From Anisus vortex (taxonomy: Eukaryota; Mollusca; Gastropoda; Planorbidae), in assembly GCA_949126835.1 (NCBI GenBank), contig OX421500.1, forward strand, positions 17,800,181 to 17,864,180: a DNA stretch of 64,000 nt, in the 5' to 3' direction. Of this stretch, positions 52,650-63,339 are shown one piece after another. The notes under the pieces are model-generated. The model was not told the origin of the DNA. It searched no databases and saw only the letters and a list, made by a program, of their open reading frames with translations. Position numbers and translations under genes: made by a program. Position 1 is the first letter of the stretch. Each line of letters opens with the position of its first letter.

Positions 52650-54237
52650 TAGAGATTTTAAACGAAAACAGGAATACCGGATTCCGGTTTTGAAAACAAA
52701 AACCGGTTTTTATTTTCAAAACCGGATTTCGGTTTGTTGGTTAAAGTTGAAAGGTAATCATTACTTCAATTAGAAGAATCTTTTTTTGTTCTAATGGAAC
52801 TATTTTTTTACTCCCTTTATTTTAAGTTGCAATGTCTGCAATCGTCAATCGTGGTGCAAAAATTGGCTTCGATTTTTCGACCATTTTCCGTGGTCCGATC
52901 GAGCTGAAATTTGGACAGCAATTTTGGGGCGCCTAACAATACATCCTATCAAATTTTCAGTTAAAACGACTTAATAATACTACACTTATGACAATATTCA
53001 TTTCTTAAAAGGAAAGTATAAGAAATATTTTGATTTCGCGTTAAAAATGCCTGTGAAACTTTTTATACTTTTTCGGCGCAAAGCTAGAATAAAAAATATG
53101 CGCTAAGATTATTTTTAGAACAATTCATACTGAGTATGGAGATATTTTTGAGATTTGCGACACCGATATTTTTTCTGTACGTTTCAATTGCAGTAGTCTA
53201 TCAATTATTTAATTACATGATGGTAAACTTAGTTTGCAAATAAAGGGAGTATAATAAAAACTTCGTTTTTATGGTTTTCTTGTTAATAAATAATGTTGGA
53301 TACGCACAAATCATTTCCTAAAACTCCTTGCTATTACTATTTAGTCTTAGCTATTGTGTTTCTTGTGTTTCCAAATACCAACTATGGCTTCCCATAAAAA
53401 CAACATAAAATCAATTGTTAAGTTACAGCTACAATTAACATGGATATTTTAACTTGTCGGCTCAACTTTTAGATGTGCGCTGCTCTTTGATGTACGCAAT
53501 GGTGAGACGCAAACTAACCCTTCCCTGTGACTTTAAACAATTCGACTAGACCCTGCGTCTGTGTTTTATTATAAACGGCACTATTAAATACAATAACATA
53601 TATTATTTCTTCATGTCAGCGATAGCTCCTACAACAACCCTGGGATGCACTTAAATGTCCTACTCCATATCTAGTTTATTTACTACACACACAAATAGTT
53701 ATTAAAGTAGTTGTTAACACTTTGTAATATTTAATCTAATAGTTCGAAGTATCACATACAAAATTTCTTCATGACTTTATCAAAAAGTACATTCCTACAA
53801 ACATCGTAAAATATATAGCGACTCCATTGTCTTCTGGATATTAAACACTCTCCCCTCTTCTTTTTATATCATATCCTCACACTCTTCTTCTCATCACCCG
53901 TGTTCCACAAAAAACTAGCCAAACGACTGTGCACAACACAGTCCTGGTCGCACTGACCGGTCACGGTCTACTGACCTACATTAACAGTCGTTAGAATAGT
54001 AATGTAAAGAGTACAAAATCATATTTTATTCACACAAATCAACCCATTGAATGCCCTACAAACCTAATTAAGTTGTATGTATTTTTCAAATATACCTACA
54101 AAACTAAGCACATTTGCCTTTCCGGCCTTTGACTTGTAACATTGCGTGGTGGGGATGAAAGGACCAAAATCCAGTTTTAAACCGGTTTTATAGAAACGAA
54201 AACTGGTTTTGGAAATACATTTGTTTTAACATCCCTA
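52650..54237. mobile_element. hAT-like non-autonomous element, hosting a nested 'ACTCCC' copy
   Basis: The left end TAGAGATTTTAAACGAAAAC and the right end, inverted, TAGGGATGTTAAAACAAATG are similar; both contain CCGG/GGTTTT-rich subterminal repeats. Flanks GTTTGAAC (52642-52649) and GTCTTAAC (54238-54245) agree at 6 of 8 positions, fitting the 8-bp target duplication of hAT elements. No transposase ORF remains. Copy C of the 'ACTCCC' family sits inside. Confidence 0.6.
52809..53285. mobile_element. Inverted-end repeat family 'ACTCCC', copy C, nested
   Basis: It has the same termini, interior and tail as copies A and B. Its internal ORF is frameshifted near 53090. It lies inside the hAT-like element, so it inserted after that element did. 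Confidence 0.8.
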
Positions 54238-54535
54238 GTCTTAACCATGGCTTTCTACGGTAATCTTTTCTATCGTTCGACCTCTTTCGTGTTAGGTGCA
54301 GTGTCTAAATGGAATAAAACATATGTTGTGGTCAGTGACTAAATTGACATGACCTCTTGTTCTAACGGTTGAAACGTGAAAATTAACTCTATCACTTGAA
54401 CGCAATATTTCTTGATCATTATACTGATACAAACTCCAAACATGTATGTATGGCTATTACAAGTAAATATTCGCATATAACAATGGAAATTCTTCTAGGT
54501 TAATTTTTAAGACAAGAAACAGTAGACGAAGCTAA

Positions 54536-54785
54536 TTAAATGAGTGCAGTTGTAAAATGGAAATAGCATTGAAATTCGACTAACAATAATTTATAAGAAT
54601 ACTTAGACAGATAAGAGTACATCATACCACATTTAAGAACAAATCCATATAAATTATATTTCTTCCCAAATGAAATCAGGAATTGTAATGGGTTACATGA
54701 ACAAACCAGAAAGACCAAGAACGTAACGCATAAATCCAAACCATATTGCATTACTGGGCTCGAGTACGCAATTGCTTCTGTATAG
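54536..54785 (-). other. Possible terminal exon resembling the last helix of a GPCR
   Basis: After a good acceptor (CATTCATCTTCTATACAG) the minus strand reads a hydrophobic stretch LDLCVTFLVFLVCSCNPLQF, then ISFGKKYNLYGF. The Cys-Asn-Pro followed by a hydrophobic run and GKKY recalls TM7/helix 8 of class A receptors. There is no TM1-TM6, so this is a relic, a distant exon or chance. Confidence 0.22.
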
Positions 54786-54935
54786 AAGATGAATGTTAAC
54801 ATATAAGATAACAGTAGACCTAAAACAAAATAATGTCAGTGCTTTAACATATTTAGGGTTATTTAAGTTAGTGACAATACGAAAATTAAGTGAGCATTAA
54901 TTATTTTGGATTTCAGGCCTGTTGACACAATTGAA

Positions 54936-55253
54936 ATGTCTCGTCGGCAACTGTTTTTTTTAATTCTAATATTAATTTCTGTTTATTGTATCAACGGTTG
55001 AAATTATGCACTATGACAAAAAAATACTCTTAATGCATTAGTTGAATATATTGCTCTTAAAACTTAGTACGCAGAATACAATTTTATGTCCAAATAAGCC
55101 TTTTTTTCCTCTATTATTCTAAACAAAACTCAGTTTTCCTCGTACTTTTTAAACATGTTGTTTTCGTTAGTAACAAAAAATGTTTTTCAGGTACACTTGA
55201 TTAAAATGACAGTAAAAACCTATCTTTTATTTTTAACTGCTTGCATTTTTAAG
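54936..55253 (+). other. Two signal-peptide-like first-exon candidates
   Basis: At 54936 the frame reads MSRRQLFFLILILISVYCIN before a stop. At 55206-55253 it reads MTVKTYLLFLTACIFK directly before GTAAGC, with a possible acceptor TTTTTCAG just upstream. Both look like secretion signals of small secreted proteins, but no following exon was found before the repeat region starts at about 55.8 kb. Confidence 0.25.
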
Positions 55254-56149
55254 GTAAGCTTCTTACGCAAGACGGTTAATTGAAAACTTGTTTAGGGTTT
55301 TGGTTTTATTATAAATGTATGTTACGTTAAGCATTTGCATATTTAGAAGCCTTATACAACTTATTTAAAGGCTTGGGCAACAAACTATTACTGTTGTTTG
55401 TGATGTTTTTCTTTATTTTATGTTTAGTTAAATTGTGGACTCTTTCCTCGGTCCTTACTGGGTCTCCACAGTAATATGAAGAAGAAGAATAACTGAGTTT
55501 TACATGTGTTGGCATTACGATGAAGTAATGAAATATTTTCACTTTTTGCAACGAATTTTCTTGACAACTAATATAAATTCAACAACCGACATGATAATCG
55601 TTAATAAATTAGGCTAAAGTATCCCGTTCAAAGACCATAAACAAATCTACATAAAACTGAAATTAGCACGCACTTTACCCTTCCCTTGACGGTAAATGTT
55701 TTCTAGCTTGACGATGCCTGACGATTTAAACAACAAACAATCAGTTTAGTTCCATATAAAGTGAAACTTGGTTTTTGTTGTGAGCTATTTTGAGTGTGTA
55801 TGAGAGGGGGGGGGAAGAGATATCATTGTTTTGTAAAAAGTAATGTATGAGTGATTTAACTGAGTGGGTGTGAATGGGAAGGGGGAGAACGGGGGAAAAA
55901 GGAATGTGTAATGTGTGATGTGTGACGGGAAGTGTCCGTGGATAGGCAGTATTTTGTTTCCCTTAAAACATGGTTTAAACTTTAAGTATGGAAAGCAATC
56001 TTTTGTTGTTTGTCATTAAGGACAGTATGTAACAGTGTTAACATCTGTCGCCCAATGTAAATTGGACCGATTACACAGTAGTAGTATCCAGAAACCCAAC
56101 GTAAATTGGAAACCCGTGCCAAACCCTCAAGTTGTCATTAGCATAGAAG

Positions 56150-56790
56150 CCATTGTCATCCTTGGAGCACGTTATTCGCTCCCGAAGACCTAGCCAGCCA
56201 CGAAGACCGTTGTCAGGCGGGAAGCCCAGTGTCAGCCGTGAAGGCCATTATCAGACTGGGGAGCTATCGTCAACCTGGGAACACTTAGTTATTCCCGATG
56301 CCCGCTTACAGTCTCAATATCGTCGCCACCTCTAAAGCCATCACCAGCTCTCAAGACCATCGCCACTACTAGAGCCGCCGCCAGCACTCAAGATCGTCAC
56401 CACCAATAGAACCGTCACCAGCCCTCAAGATCGTCACCACCAATAGAACCGTCACCAGCCCTCAAGATCGTCACCACCAATAGAACCGTCACCAGCCCTC
56501 AAGATCGTCACCACCAATAGAACCGTCACCAGCCCTCAAGATCGTCACCACCAATAGAACCGTCACCAGCCCTCAAGATCGTCACCACCAATAGAACCGT
56601 CACCAGCCCTCAAGATCGTCGCCACCCCTAGAGCCGTCACCAGCCCTCAAGATCGTCGCCACCCCTAGAGCCGTCACCAACCCTCAAGATCGTCGTCACA
56701 CCTAGAGCCGTCACCAGCCCTCTAGATCGCCACCAATCCCTAGAGCAGTCATCAGCCTTTAAGATAGTCGCCGACCCTGGAACCGTTGGC
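56150..56790. repeat. 37-bp minisatellite (CCAGCCCTCAAGATCGTCAC...)
   Basis: At least seven nearly identical 37-bp units lie at about 56390-56620, with diverged units on both sides (56150-56390 and 56620-56790). The period is not a multiple of three, so it is not coding. It precedes the gag-like gene and may belong to the 5' leader of that retroelement. Confidence 0.92.
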
Positions 56791-57030
56791 AGCCGAACCA
56801 GTTACATTACTTTTAATAATAACTGACTTGTATGGGTACATTTTAAAGAACGACACCACCTCGAGGAGACAACGGACCACAATACCAAGGGACAGATGAG
56901 TACATATTATATATGTATTTATTTATATGTGTACACACTTAATTTTTTTTTTTTTTCTTTTTTGTATACTGATATTTTATAATATATAGATAATACTATA
57001 GTATACTGATTGGATGAGTGATAAAACAAA

Positions 57031-57753
57031 ATGAGTGATAAGGATACATTAAGCCTGGCGTATTACATAGACTTAGGTGAAAGGGGTAAGCTAGAGGGAG
57101 ATAAATTAATTGAGTGGGCGGAGAGAAATTTGAAAGAGGCTCAAGAGAGAGAAGAATGGAGGGAGGAAAGGGAATTGCATAGACTAACGTTAGTAAAAGA
57201 AAATGCACAGATTGAGAGAAAAAAAGACAAGAAGGAAATAAAGAAATTGGAATTAGAAAAAGAAGACGCGAAGAGAAAAGGAAAAAAACTTGAGGATAGA
57301 GATAGGAAAAATGTAGTAAGAATGAAACTGGTAGGATTAAAAGGGGGCGATGGCCCAGAGGAGATGGACAACCTCATTGACATTTTCGAAAGGGAAGCAG
57401 TAGAGATAGGTTTAGAAGAGAAAAGATAGTGCCACGAGTTCAGGAAGATATTATTGGACAGGGGCTGCGGCAAGTACACCACAGAACTAGGCGCGGAGAC
57501 CAACTATGTTAGATTGAAGAAAGAAATTCAGAAACAGTACGAACTGACGTGTGTGGGGTATGGTGAGAGGTTTTATGCCGCAAGACCCGACGAGGATGAG
57601 AAATCGAGGAGCTATATAAGGAAACTGAGATATTATTTGAAGAGGTGGATAGAGCTGAGTGAAATTGAAAAGATATACGACGGACTGTTCGACCTTGTAC
57701 TTGGGGACAAAGTGACAAGGATAGTAGCGGGTGACGTCAGACAACATAAGTAG
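57031..57753 (+). pseudogene. Retroelement gag-like gene, truncated, with in-frame TAG
   Basis: ATG at 57031 opens MSDKDTLSLAYYIDLGERGK, then a Lys/Glu-rich coiled coil at residues 30-95. A TAG at 57427-57429 interrupts it; the same frame goes on with YVRLKKEIQKQYELT, GYGERFYAARPDEDEKS, YIRKLRYYLKRWIELSE and IYDGLFDLVL, then stops after VAGDVRQHK. The second half matches the capsid-type, SCAN-like region of gags from Ty3/gypsy elements of invertebrates. No zinc knuckle, protease or pol follows; the sequence passes into TGACC repeats. It may or may not belong to the same family as the pol at 0-2.7 kb. Confidence 0.75.
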
Positions 57754-57769
57754 TATAGGAGGTAGGAAT

Positions 57770-58080
57770 GGGGTAGTAGTTGACCTACTGACCTAGTGAC
57801 CCTTTGACCCGGCCGTGACCTTTGACCCGGAATTGACCCCAACCGGAAGTGACCCCTACCGGAAGTGACGTCATCCAAGATGGCGTCTTGTCGTGTTGTT
57901 ATACGACCGGTCGTGACCTAGTGACCTTTTGATCTAGTGACCTAGTGACCTTTTGACCCCGCTCCTCAGTTGACCCCACTCCTCAATTGACCCCACTCCT
58001 CAATTGACCCCGCTCCTCAGTTGAACCAAGATGGCGTCTTGTCGTGTTGTTTCACGAGGGTTTTTTAATTCAGGGATAAA
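57770..58080. repeat. TGACC-rich repeat with ETS, CRE and YY1-like motifs
   Basis: TGACC recurs about fifteen times with short varying spacers (CTAGTGACC, TTTTGACC, CCCACTCCTCAATTGACC). TGACCTTTGACC at about 57805 is a direct repeat with one spacer base. CCGGAAGTGACGTCA (57859-57873) joins an ETS and a CRE motif, and AAGATGGCG follows at 57877 and again at 58028. It is a dispersed-repeat body; any regulatory role is unproven. Confidence 0.7.
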
Positions 58081-58089
58081 CGGTCCGCG

Positions 58090-58200
58090 GTTCTAAAATA
58101 ATTTTTTCCCATTGTCTTACAATGATTGATTTTCCCATTGTCTTACAATGATTGACACATGTCATATTATTTCTCCCATTGTTTTATAATGGGCTTTATA
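58090..58200. repeat. Direct repeats TCCCATTGTCTTACAATGAT
   Basis: Three copies, the last diverged, each containing a small hairpin (CATTG...CAATG). Confidence 0.75.
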
Positions 58201-58419
58201 AGGCTCAGCGGTTCTAAAATTTTATAATTAATTAATAATATTAATTAATTGGTTACTTTTATAGTGTTCTTAGTAATTTTCAATAGTAAAGGGCTTTTTT
58301 TCAATAACTTTATTGTGTTCTTTTCCCTAATTAGCATCTTTTAATCGATAGTTGTCTTGTAAAGGTCATTATTACTTACTTGATACAGTTATTTTCTGTA
58401 TTGTAAACTAAACTAATTA

Positions 58420-59360
58420 ACGAATTTTAATTTTTATAAACATAATTAGCTTGTAAAGAGGCGTTTATTAATATACCATGGGCCCTAATTATTACATTTG
58501 ATTCAATAATTCTCTAATAAGGGGCTCCTCAGTTGAACCAAAGTAAAGGGGCGTTTATTAATTACAAAGGGCCGTAATTATCACATTTTAATCAATAATT
58601 CTCTAATAACGTGCCTTATTAATAACTTGGACATAGTAATTTTCTTAATTTTATCTTAACTAATTAACTAATTTTACTTTTTATAACCATAATTAACTTG
58701 TAAAAGGGCGTTTTTAATTACTAAGGGGCCGTAATTACCACTAAATAACCCCCAATTATTTATTTTGATACATTTTTACTTACTGGGGTACAGTAATTTT
58801 CTTAATTGTATACTTAATTAATTAACTAATTATTATTTGAATAGCCATAATTAGCTTGTAAAAGGGCGTTTATTAATTACAAAGGGCCGTAATTATCACA
58901 TTTTAATCAATAATTCTCTAATAACGTGCCTTATTATTTACTTGGACACAGTAATTTTCTTAATTTTATACTTTATTAATTAACTAATTTTAATTTTTAT
59001 AACCATAATTAGCTTGTAAAAGGAACGTTTTTAATTACTAAGGGGCCGTAATGACCACTTAATAGGCCACATTTTATATACTTTTTACATTTTTACTTAC
59101 TGGGGTACAGTAATTTTCTTAATTGTATACTTTATTAATTAACTAATTATATTTTTTTAATTATAATTAGCGTGTAAAGGAACGTTTTCAATTACTAAAG
59201 ACCGTAATTATCACTAAATAGACCACAATTTATATACTTTTACTTACTTGGAGGCAGTATTTTTCTGTATTTTATTCTTAATTAATTATCTAATTATAGT
59301 TTTTTAGTCATAATTACTAATTTATAATTTTCTTTTAAACATAATTATTTTTAATTTGAA
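58420..59360. repeat. Degenerate tandem repeat of about 155 bp (satellite-like)
   Basis: The block CATAATTAGCTTGTAAA + GGCGTTTATTAATTAC + AAAGGGCCGTAATTATCAC recurs, with changes, at about 58440, 58543, 58689, 58848, 59003 and 59160, spaced about 146-160 bp after the first. Between these blocks TACAGTAATTTTCTTAATT and TTAATTAACTAATT also recur. More distant units reach about 60.2 kb. Confidence 0.85.
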
Positions 59361-60540
59361 TTGATAATCAATGTTTTGAAAGTCTAAACATATATTCTTA
59401 TACATGTTTAGAACCCCTGAGTTGCTTATTCACATCGCTGTCTAACTTTTTACCTGAGCAGCTGTTTGTTTTTATCGCTCAGCGCGTCTTTTAATGACTT
59501 TTTCATCTGTTGTGTAAACTCTTTGGTGGTACTGTTCTAGCTATTTTAATGACCTGGTGTGAAAAAGAGTTAAAACTGCCCTTTTAAAGCCTGCTATGGG
59601 AGATAATTCAAGTAGCACTAAACGTTTTTTTCTTTACAACTTACGTTTCCCAGGATATTTTTTTTTTTTTTTTTTTAATCATTTGCATTAGTTTTGGGGG
59701 TATTTTTTCTTTGTATTTCGAGTATTCGTTTTTTTAATATAGCTCTTTTCAATTTAAAGAATTTAAATTGTTTAATCGTTAAATGCAATGTGTGACTTAC
59801 TATAACACCATTTTTTTTTTTTTTTAAACTTATATATTTTACAATTTAAACGATAAGTAAATACAATTTTTTACTTACTAAAACTAGTAATTTCTATATT
59901 TTATACGAAATTAATTACTGAATTTTATTTTTTTTAAAGTCATACATATCTTGTAAGGCGAGTTTTTACTTATTAAGAGGCGTATATTTCTTTAATTAAG
60001 GCTTACATTATATAACTTTTGTTTAAATTCTTTAATAAGACACCCTTTTTATTTACGAACTTTTTACTTACATAGTTAACATTTGTATCTTTTAATTATT
60101 CTTTCAATTTTAATTGATAATACATGTAAATACATTTTACTCAACTAGTTTAAAATTTTCCCTTTTAAACATACATATTTCAAATTTGAATTGATAATCA
60201 TTGTTTTAAAAGCCAAAACACTAAACATTTTTAGAGCTCCAGGGCAAAATATAAAGTCTAGATGTTGTGAGAGTTCCCAAAGTACATTATTTTAGTGTAT
60301 GCGTATTTTGAATGTGTATGTATGTGTATGCAAATAAGAGAGTTCTTTAAAGTTACTAAAATACTATACTACAATAGTTTATATATTTTGAATGTATAAA
60401 TGTACAATAAGTGTCTCTTTATCTATTAAAAGTCAGTTTGTTAAATGGTTGTATCTTTTAATTTTTGTCGTGTAATTTTTACTTAATAGGATTAAACATT
60501 TTAAAATTTAAGTAACTTAAGTCTTTCAAATGGTGGCCAC
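59361..60540. other. AT-rich stretch, decayed tandem repeat, no gene seen
   Basis: There are poly-T tracts at 59660-59680 and 59810-59826 and diverged copies of the preceding repeat (for example CATACATATCTTGTAAGGCG at 59940). No exon is recognised. Confidence 0.5.
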
Positions 60541-60870
60541 TATGGCGGGTCAGAAGGGGGCGGATCCAAGATGGCCGATCCGAGTGTTCCATGTGATTAT
60601 TTGTGTGTAGTGTTACACGTAATTTTATCATCGTGGTTTAATTAAAGATACCGGAAAACAAGATGGCGTCCGATGTACGTGGCATACAAGGGCAGTAACC
60701 GTGTAATTAAATTTGTAATTTTTGTATTTTAAATTAACTTTATGGTTGTAGACAAGATGATGGAAGGGGTGTATTGAAGTTGTTGACTCACTGTTCCACA
60801 TGCTGATGAACCGGAAGTAAGATGGCGTCCGATCCACGTGACATACAAGGGCAGTAACCGTGTAATATTT
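60540..60870. repeat. Duplicated block with ETS + YY1-like motifs
   Basis: AAGATGGCGTCCGAT, then ACATACAAGGGCAGTAACCG or its variant GCATACAAGGGCAGTAACCG, occurs twice about 161 bp apart (60660 and 60821), each preceded by ACCGGAA; a diverged third copy (CCAAGATGGCCGATCC) lies at about 60567. It is 3' of the BCL-2-like gene. Confidence 0.8.
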
Positions 60871-60978
60871 TTTTTTAAACAGTAAACAAAGAAAGTTTTA
60901 ATTTTTACAATTTTTATTTGCGTTCAAGTACAACAAACAGAGAATAAAACAACAACATGACTGGTAGTTTATTTATTT

Positions 60979-61673
60979 TTATAATATTCGATTCTCAGTG
61001 TTCAGGATTTGTAGAGCGAAAAGTGCACAAAGTGTCAAGATCCCAATGCCTGCAGCAGCACAGCCTAGGATTGTCTTAAGTGAGGGCCAAGAGCTGCCAT
61101 TTTTATTCTCACCTCTACCAGACTTGAATTCCAAAAACCCTTCCTGTGTGAAGGAAAAGAAGATGGAAGCTAGTTTAATATACGCTTTTATATTTAACTT
61201 TCTATAGGATGATTTTTGTTTAAAGAGTGTCTTTGTTACTCTTGTAAACCTATTACTTACCCAGTTATTATGACTATTTAGCCAACTCGACAGATGTATA
61301 ACAACATATATGTTGTTAACCATTCTAGAAGATTATCTACTAGGTGGTATTTCTTTAGTTGAAAACACCGAGCTGCAAATTGACCCGAAAAGTCAAACAA
61401 CGCCACAATTCGTCCCCAATTTATATCCTCACAAAATATTTCTATAACGATCGATGCGAAAGTGTCATAAGCATCTATTAGGTTATCAAATCTATTCTTA
61501 TATCGTTCTTCAAATTCATCTCCTAGTATTCTCATAGCATTTTGAACAGAACTCGGAGTGTTGATAATACTTTCATGCCGACCATCGTTTCTCCAAGTAT
61601 ACCCATTGCATTGTAAACGATATTTTATGTAATCCACCGCAATGCTACGCGTATTTTCATGTCCTATAGACAT
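60979..61673 (-). CDS. BCL-2 family apoptosis regulator, two exons, with a frame break
   Basis: ATG at 61673 opens a BH4-like helix (IAVDYIKYRLQCNGYTW), then BH3 (VQNAMRILGDEFEERY, with Leu-x-Gly-Asp-Glu) and BH1 (EDINWGRIVALFDFSGQFAA). Exon 1 runs 61673-61261 and ends at a Trp codon (SSWLNSHNNW) before GTAAGT; exon 2 (61143-60979) resumes EGFLEF, completing BH2, and ends with a hydrophobic anchor (LKTILGCAAAGIGILTLCAL). An intron right after the BH2 Trp is the classic position in animal BCL-2 genes. BH1-BH4 plus tail suggests an anti-apoptotic, membrane-anchored protein at mitochondria or ER; this is inference. The frame shifts by two between LLEWLTTYM and HLSSWL, next to a 20-bp palindrome (61299-61318), so this copy is either a pseudogene, a sequencing error or needs an unusual splice. 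The intron is 117 bp and has no stop in frame. Confidence 0.85.
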
Positions 61674-61871
61674 ATTATTTTCAATAGAACTAATAAGAAT
61701 TACAAAAAGAACCGTTTTACTAAACGAAAAACCATAACACTTTTACAAAACTGAATAAGGAAGACTACATAATTTTATAAAAATTTGCTGAATAGTGGAA
61801 AAAGACCACCATCTGACAAGCAAACATTCAACGAGCAGGTGTTAAACAGCTGCCCGCTAGGCGCTAACCAA

Positions 61872-62140
61872 GGTAACGACTTCCTGTCCAGGTGTTGAAT
61901 CCATTATCGGGCCGTCGCCCGCTGTGCCAGGTAATGGCTTCCTGTCCAGATGTTTTTGCACTTACCTGACCGTGAGAAAACCTAAAAGCTAACATTCCCA
62001 CGACCAGGGTAATGGTTTCCTGTCCAGGTGTTGAATCAATTATCTGGTCGCTGGGCGCTGACCAAGTTAACGACTTCCTGTCCAGATGTTATTGCACTTA
62101 CCTGACAGTGAGAAAATCTAAAACCTAACATTCCCAGGGT
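61872..62140. repeat. Two tandem copies of a 136-bp unit
   Basis: Each unit contains CTTCCTGTCCAGGTGTTGAAT or TTTCCTGTCCAGGTGTTGAA, later CTTCCTGTCCAGATG, CACTTACCTGAC and AACATTCCCA. Four TTCCTG (ETS-core, GGAA) motifs result. The repeat lies upstream of the BCL-2-like gene on its minus strand. Confidence 0.8.
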
Positions 62141-62214
62141 CACGTCAAACCTAACCGTCAACAACGTTCCCACTTTTTTTATTGTCTTCTTCAATCTCTG
62201 CCTTTTTTTACTAA

Positions 62215-63250
62215 CTTCTTATCTCTTTCTCGAAAAAATTTTTAAATACAATTTCTCAAACTCTCCCTCTCTCAAAAAACTTTGTCGACAACCTTTTTTA
62301 AAATTTTTCTCTCTCGCAAAAAAACTTTGTAGGACACCTTCCCAAAATCTCTCTCTCCAGACAAACTTTTTTAAGTACGTCTTCCCAAAATCTCTCTCTC
62401 TTGACAAACTTTTGTAAGGTCACCTTCCCAAAATCTCTCTCTCCTGACAAACTTTTTTAAGTTCACCTTCCCAAAATCTCTCTCTCCTGACAAACTTTTT
62501 TAAGTACAACTTTTCAAACTCTCTCTCTCTCCTAACAAACTTTTTTAAGTACAACTTTTCAAACTCTCTCTCTCCTGACAAACTTTTTTAAGTTCACCTT
62601 CCCAAAATCTCTCTCTCCTGACAAACTTTTTTAAGTACAACTTTTCAAACTCTCTCTCTCTCCTGACAAACTTTTTTAAGTACAACTTTTCAAACTCTCT
62701 CTGTCCTGACAAACTTTTTTAAGGTCACCTTCCCAAAATCTCTCTCTCCTGACAAACTTTTTTAAGTTCACCTTCCCAAAATCTTTGACACTCTCGACAA
62801 ACTTTTTTAAGTTCACCTTCCCAAAATCTTTGACACTCTCGACAAACTTTTGAAGTTCACCTCCCCAAAATCTTTTACACTCTCGACAAACTTTTTAAGT
62901 TGAAGTTCACCTCCCCAAAATCTTTTACACTCTCGACAAACTTTTTAAGTTGAAGTTCACCTTCCCAAATCTTTGACACTCTCGACAAACTTTTTAAGTT
63001 CACCTTCCCAAAATCTTTCACACTAGCTCTCGCTTGACAAACTTTTTCTTAGTTCACCTTCCCAAACTCGCAATCTCTCCCGACAAACTTTTTTAACTTC
63101 ACCTTCCCAAAATCTTTGACACTCTCGAAAACTTTTTAAGTTGAAGTTCACCTCCCCAAAATCTTTTACACTCTCGACAAAATCTTTAAGTTAACCTTCC
63201 CAAAATCTTTCACACTAGCTCTCGCTCAAAAACACTTTTTCTTAAAAGCT
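62215..63250. repeat. Minisatellite of about 43 bp (CTCTCCTGACAAACTTTTTT...)
   Basis: About twenty units of CTCTCTCTCCTGACAAAC + TTTTTTAAGTTCACC + TTCCCAAAAT are present. Two variants alternate: TTCACCTTCCCAAAAT and TACAACTTTTCAAACT. Later units become CTTTGACACTCTCGACAAAC. It is pyrimidine-rich on the plus strand. Confidence 0.93.
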
Positions 63251-63339
63251 TTCCCACTCTCGACAAACATTTTAGGACACCCCTCCATGGACTTCGGTCT
63301 AACAGTATCCATCTCTCTGTCTCCAACTCTTTCTCGCCC

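Noticed and set aside
56390..56640. 37-bp repeat units as a CRISPR array
   Set aside because: Units are directly adjacent without unique spacers, the DNA is eukaryotic, and no cas genes are present; it is a minisatellite.
57141..57747. Minus-strand ORFs opposite the gag-like gene
   Set aside because: They are Ser/Pro/Leu-rich mirror readings of the Lys/Glu-rich plus-strand frame, which has recognisable gag motifs.
57804..57818. TGACCTTTGACC called as a true nuclear-receptor response element
   Set aside because: It is one unit in a run of TGACC repeats in a dispersed repeat, so the match alone does not show a regulatory site; kept only as part of a broader finding.
62219..62407. 62-residue minus-strand ORF
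   Set aside because: It is a reading of the 43-bp minisatellite, with a repeated peptide and no independent support.
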